Below are positions 31,898 through 33,288 of a DNA stretch of 33,288 bases, piece by piece. The stretch lies in NCBI GenBank assembly GCA_029243605.1, contig JAQWRT010000007.1, positions 1 through 33,288 on the forward strand. Reading direction: 5' to 3'. The first letter of the stretch is position 1. Each line of letters opens with the position of its first letter. The stretch comes from Myxococcota bacterium. Its GTDB lineage: Bacteria > Myxococcota_A > UBA9160 > UBA4427. The position numbers were made by a program, and so were the translations under genes. The notes beneath the pieces were generated by a model, which saw only the letters and a list, made by a program, of their open reading frames with translations, ran no database searches and was not told the origin of the DNA.

Positions 31898-33288
31898 CTA
31901 GAACCGGATGTTGAGAGTGCCACCGAAGGTTCTGGGTTCGCCCATCGCGTAGATAATGGATCGTCTTGTGGAGGATCGAGCCTGATTGATCGCATCGACT
32001 CGGTAGACGCTATTGGTCATATTCCGGACCCAGCCGGAGAGTTCGATATTCTGTCCCGGGCTCAGGTAGCCGATCCGGAAGTTCATGAGCCAGAAGGGGG
32101 CTTGGCCGAGAATGTCGAAATTTTCTGGGCTGAAGTAGACCTGGCTCTTATAGCTCCAGTCAAAGCGTGGAGTAATTGTTCCGAAACGGCTCTTAACGGG
32201 CCATGAGGCATAGCCTGCGAAAGCGAGTTCAGGCGCATTGACGAGTTGTTTTCCGGAATTATTTTCGATTCTAATGATTTCGAATCCTTCCTCGGTGAAT
32301 TGGCTCAGCCGGTTGCGAAATTCGGTATAGCGAGCATTTAGCCACCCGAAGGACACATAGATTTCAAGCCCGTCAATCGCTTCGGGTGCCAGCCCGTAGA
32401 GGGGGTGGGAACGCACCTCAATCTCGGCCCCATAGATGTCGGCATCGTCGGCGTTGACAAGTTGCTGGATAGGCGCGCCGAGCGCGGTGTTTCGAACCTG
32501 GAAGATCTGAATGTCCTCGTAGTCATAGTAAAAAATTGAAGAGTTGACGGTTAGTTGATTATCCAGCCAAGCGGTCTTGATTCCCAACTCGAGTGCATCA
32601 ACTTTCTCTGGCTTTGTAGGAGTCGTGAGTTCATCGAAATTCTGATTTCTTTGGTCGGCATTGATTACGCCACCGTTGATATGGGGCGCTTTGTAGCCGC
32701 GAGCATATTTAAGGAATATCAGGCGGTCATCAGTTGGCATGTAGCTGAAAGTGATGTCGCCACTGGGGCCGTCAGAGTCCAATCGCTCCTGGGCGTCGGC
32801 CGTATCGGCGGGCGGCCTAATGAAAGTGCCGAAATATGTTCTCTGCCAGCGTGTTGTGTCGAGATCCATCGTCCTCTGCTCGATGTTCCAGCGCCCACCC
32901 GCCGAGATCGCGAATGCATCTATAGGGTTCCAGTCGAGCCATAAATAGACCGAAGCGTACTGTGTCTTGGTTTCGTAGTTCTGGGTGGTGTAATTGACGA
33001 TTTGATTGATAGGCCATTCGTTTTCCGTCTTGAGGTCTTCGTAGAGATAGGTGACGCCACTCTCGAGAGATAATCCGTTATCACTGTTCCAGTTGACCTT
33101 GAATTCTTGACTGAGTTGCCAGGAACTATTTTTAAAAACGGGTTCGAAGCCTGCGGGGTAGGGGCCTGCATCCCAGTTGACCTGCACGTTTCGCAGATTT
33201 CCTTCAAACCCACTGATTGTTCGAAAAAGAAGAGAATCGTCCCAAAAACTATATTCGCCGGTAAGGCTGGCCCCGTAGAGGTCGAGAG
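31898..33288 (-). CDS. TonB-dependent outer membrane receptor, C-terminal beta-barrel part (5' end outside window)
   Basis: Outer-membrane active importer for a large or scarce solute, powered by TonB. Only the C-terminal 463 residues or so are present; the frame is open to the right edge, where it reads LDLYGASLTGEYSFWDD. Alternating aromatic strands are seen throughout, with the TonB-barrel features GYKAPHINGG and KVDALELGIKTAWLDN near the middle, and SLSYxD-like repeats. It ends with a terminal Phe (TLNIRF), as in barrels recognised by BAM. The N-terminal plug and TonB box lie outside. The barrel resembles Sphingomonas/gammaproteobacterial-style organic-substrate receptors. The gene is more AT-rich than the middle of the window. 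Confidence 0.88.
   Translation of the reverse strand, partial: LDLYGASLTGEYSFWDDSLLFRTISGFEGNLRNVQVNWDAGPYPAGFEPVFKNSSWQLSQEFKVNWNSDNGLSLESGVTYLYEDLKTENEWPINQIVNYTTQNYETKTQYASVYLWLDWNPIDAFAISAGGRWNIEQRTMDLDTTRWQRTYFGTFIRPPADTADAQERLDSDGPSGDITFSYMPTDDRLIFLKYARGYKAPHINGGVINADQRNQNFDELTTPTKPEKVDALELGIKTAWLDNQLTVNSSIFYYDYEDIQIFQVRNTALGAPIQQLVNADDADIYGAEIEVRSHPLYGLAPEAIDGLEIYVSFGWLNARYTEFRNRLSQFTEEGFEIIRIENNSGKQLVNAPELAFAGYASWPVKSRFGTITPRFDWSYKSQVYFSPENFDILGQAPFWLMNFRIGYLSPGQNIELSGWVRNMTNSVYRVDAINQARSSTRRSIIYAMGEPRTFGGTLNIRF

Noticed and set aside
1..33288. tRNA, rRNA, CRISPR array, IS element or prophage attachment site
   Set aside because: No cloverleaf with the TTCGA arm, no regularly spaced repeats, no transposase or integrase sequence was seen.

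Overview
The window is GC-rich, densely coded bacterial DNA with 22 apparently intact genes, one selenocysteine-type gene read through an in-frame TGA, one decayed SDR gene and one receptor gene cut by the right edge. A TonB-dependent receptor indicates a Gram-negative outer membrane. The fused MFS/spermidine-synthase-like protein, a Cys-rich linker of the CGD...C..C..DCG type before a C-terminal anchor, and repeated crotonase/SDR genes fit a deltaproteobacterial-type lineage (Myxococcota, Desulfobacterota or Binatota-like). That placement is inference; there is no rRNA or tRNA to test it.

Layout. 0-6.6 kb, plus strand: GH2 glycosidase (possibly missing its N-terminus), cytochrome P450, GH4 NAD-dependent glycosidase, secreted M14 zinc carboxypeptidase. 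6.7-9.9 kb: an MFS carrier on the minus strand, then divergently a small one-helix membrane protein whose stop overlaps the start of an NCS1 transporter. 10.0-11.6 kb: a potassium channel with a cut-short RCK domain overlapping a sulfotransferase. 11.8-14.3 kb: a large secreted protein with a PI-PLC-like domain, C-type-lectin-like halves in swapped order, nine bulb-lectin motifs and a C-terminal membrane anchor. 14.5-21.3 kb: a CoA/alcohol metabolism block (enoyl-CoA hydratase, SDR, zinc-free MDR reductase, second crotonase, MFE-2-like SDR, SnoaL-like protein) that surrounds the selenoprotein. 21.4-24 kb: glycosyltransferase, secreted cupin, SDR remnant. 24-28 kb: a two-gene heterodimeric-type ABC exporter. 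28.2-33.3 kb: Tat-exported aldo/keto reductase, fused MFS/spermidine-synthase-like protein and TonB-dependent receptor.

The most notable item is 17501-18724. A peroxiredoxin-like reading frame meets TGA exactly where the family has its catalytic Cys (context W-U-P-P-C), and continues in the same frame for 334 more codons. An uninterrupted 8-bp hairpin with a GGU loop starts 13 nt after the TGA, where a bacterial SECIS element should be. The protein then continues into a DsbD-alpha-like domain with its own Cys pair. I read this as a selenoprotein redoxin fused to a disulfide-exchange domain.

Together the genes suggest a heterotroph that takes up and modifies hydrophobic or glycosylated organic compounds (TonB receptor, P450, glycosidases, crotonases, SDRs, MDR reductase), secretes hydrolases and lectins held at the envelope, and has a selenium-dependent thiol peroxidase or reductase. 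The substrate cannot be read from the sequence.
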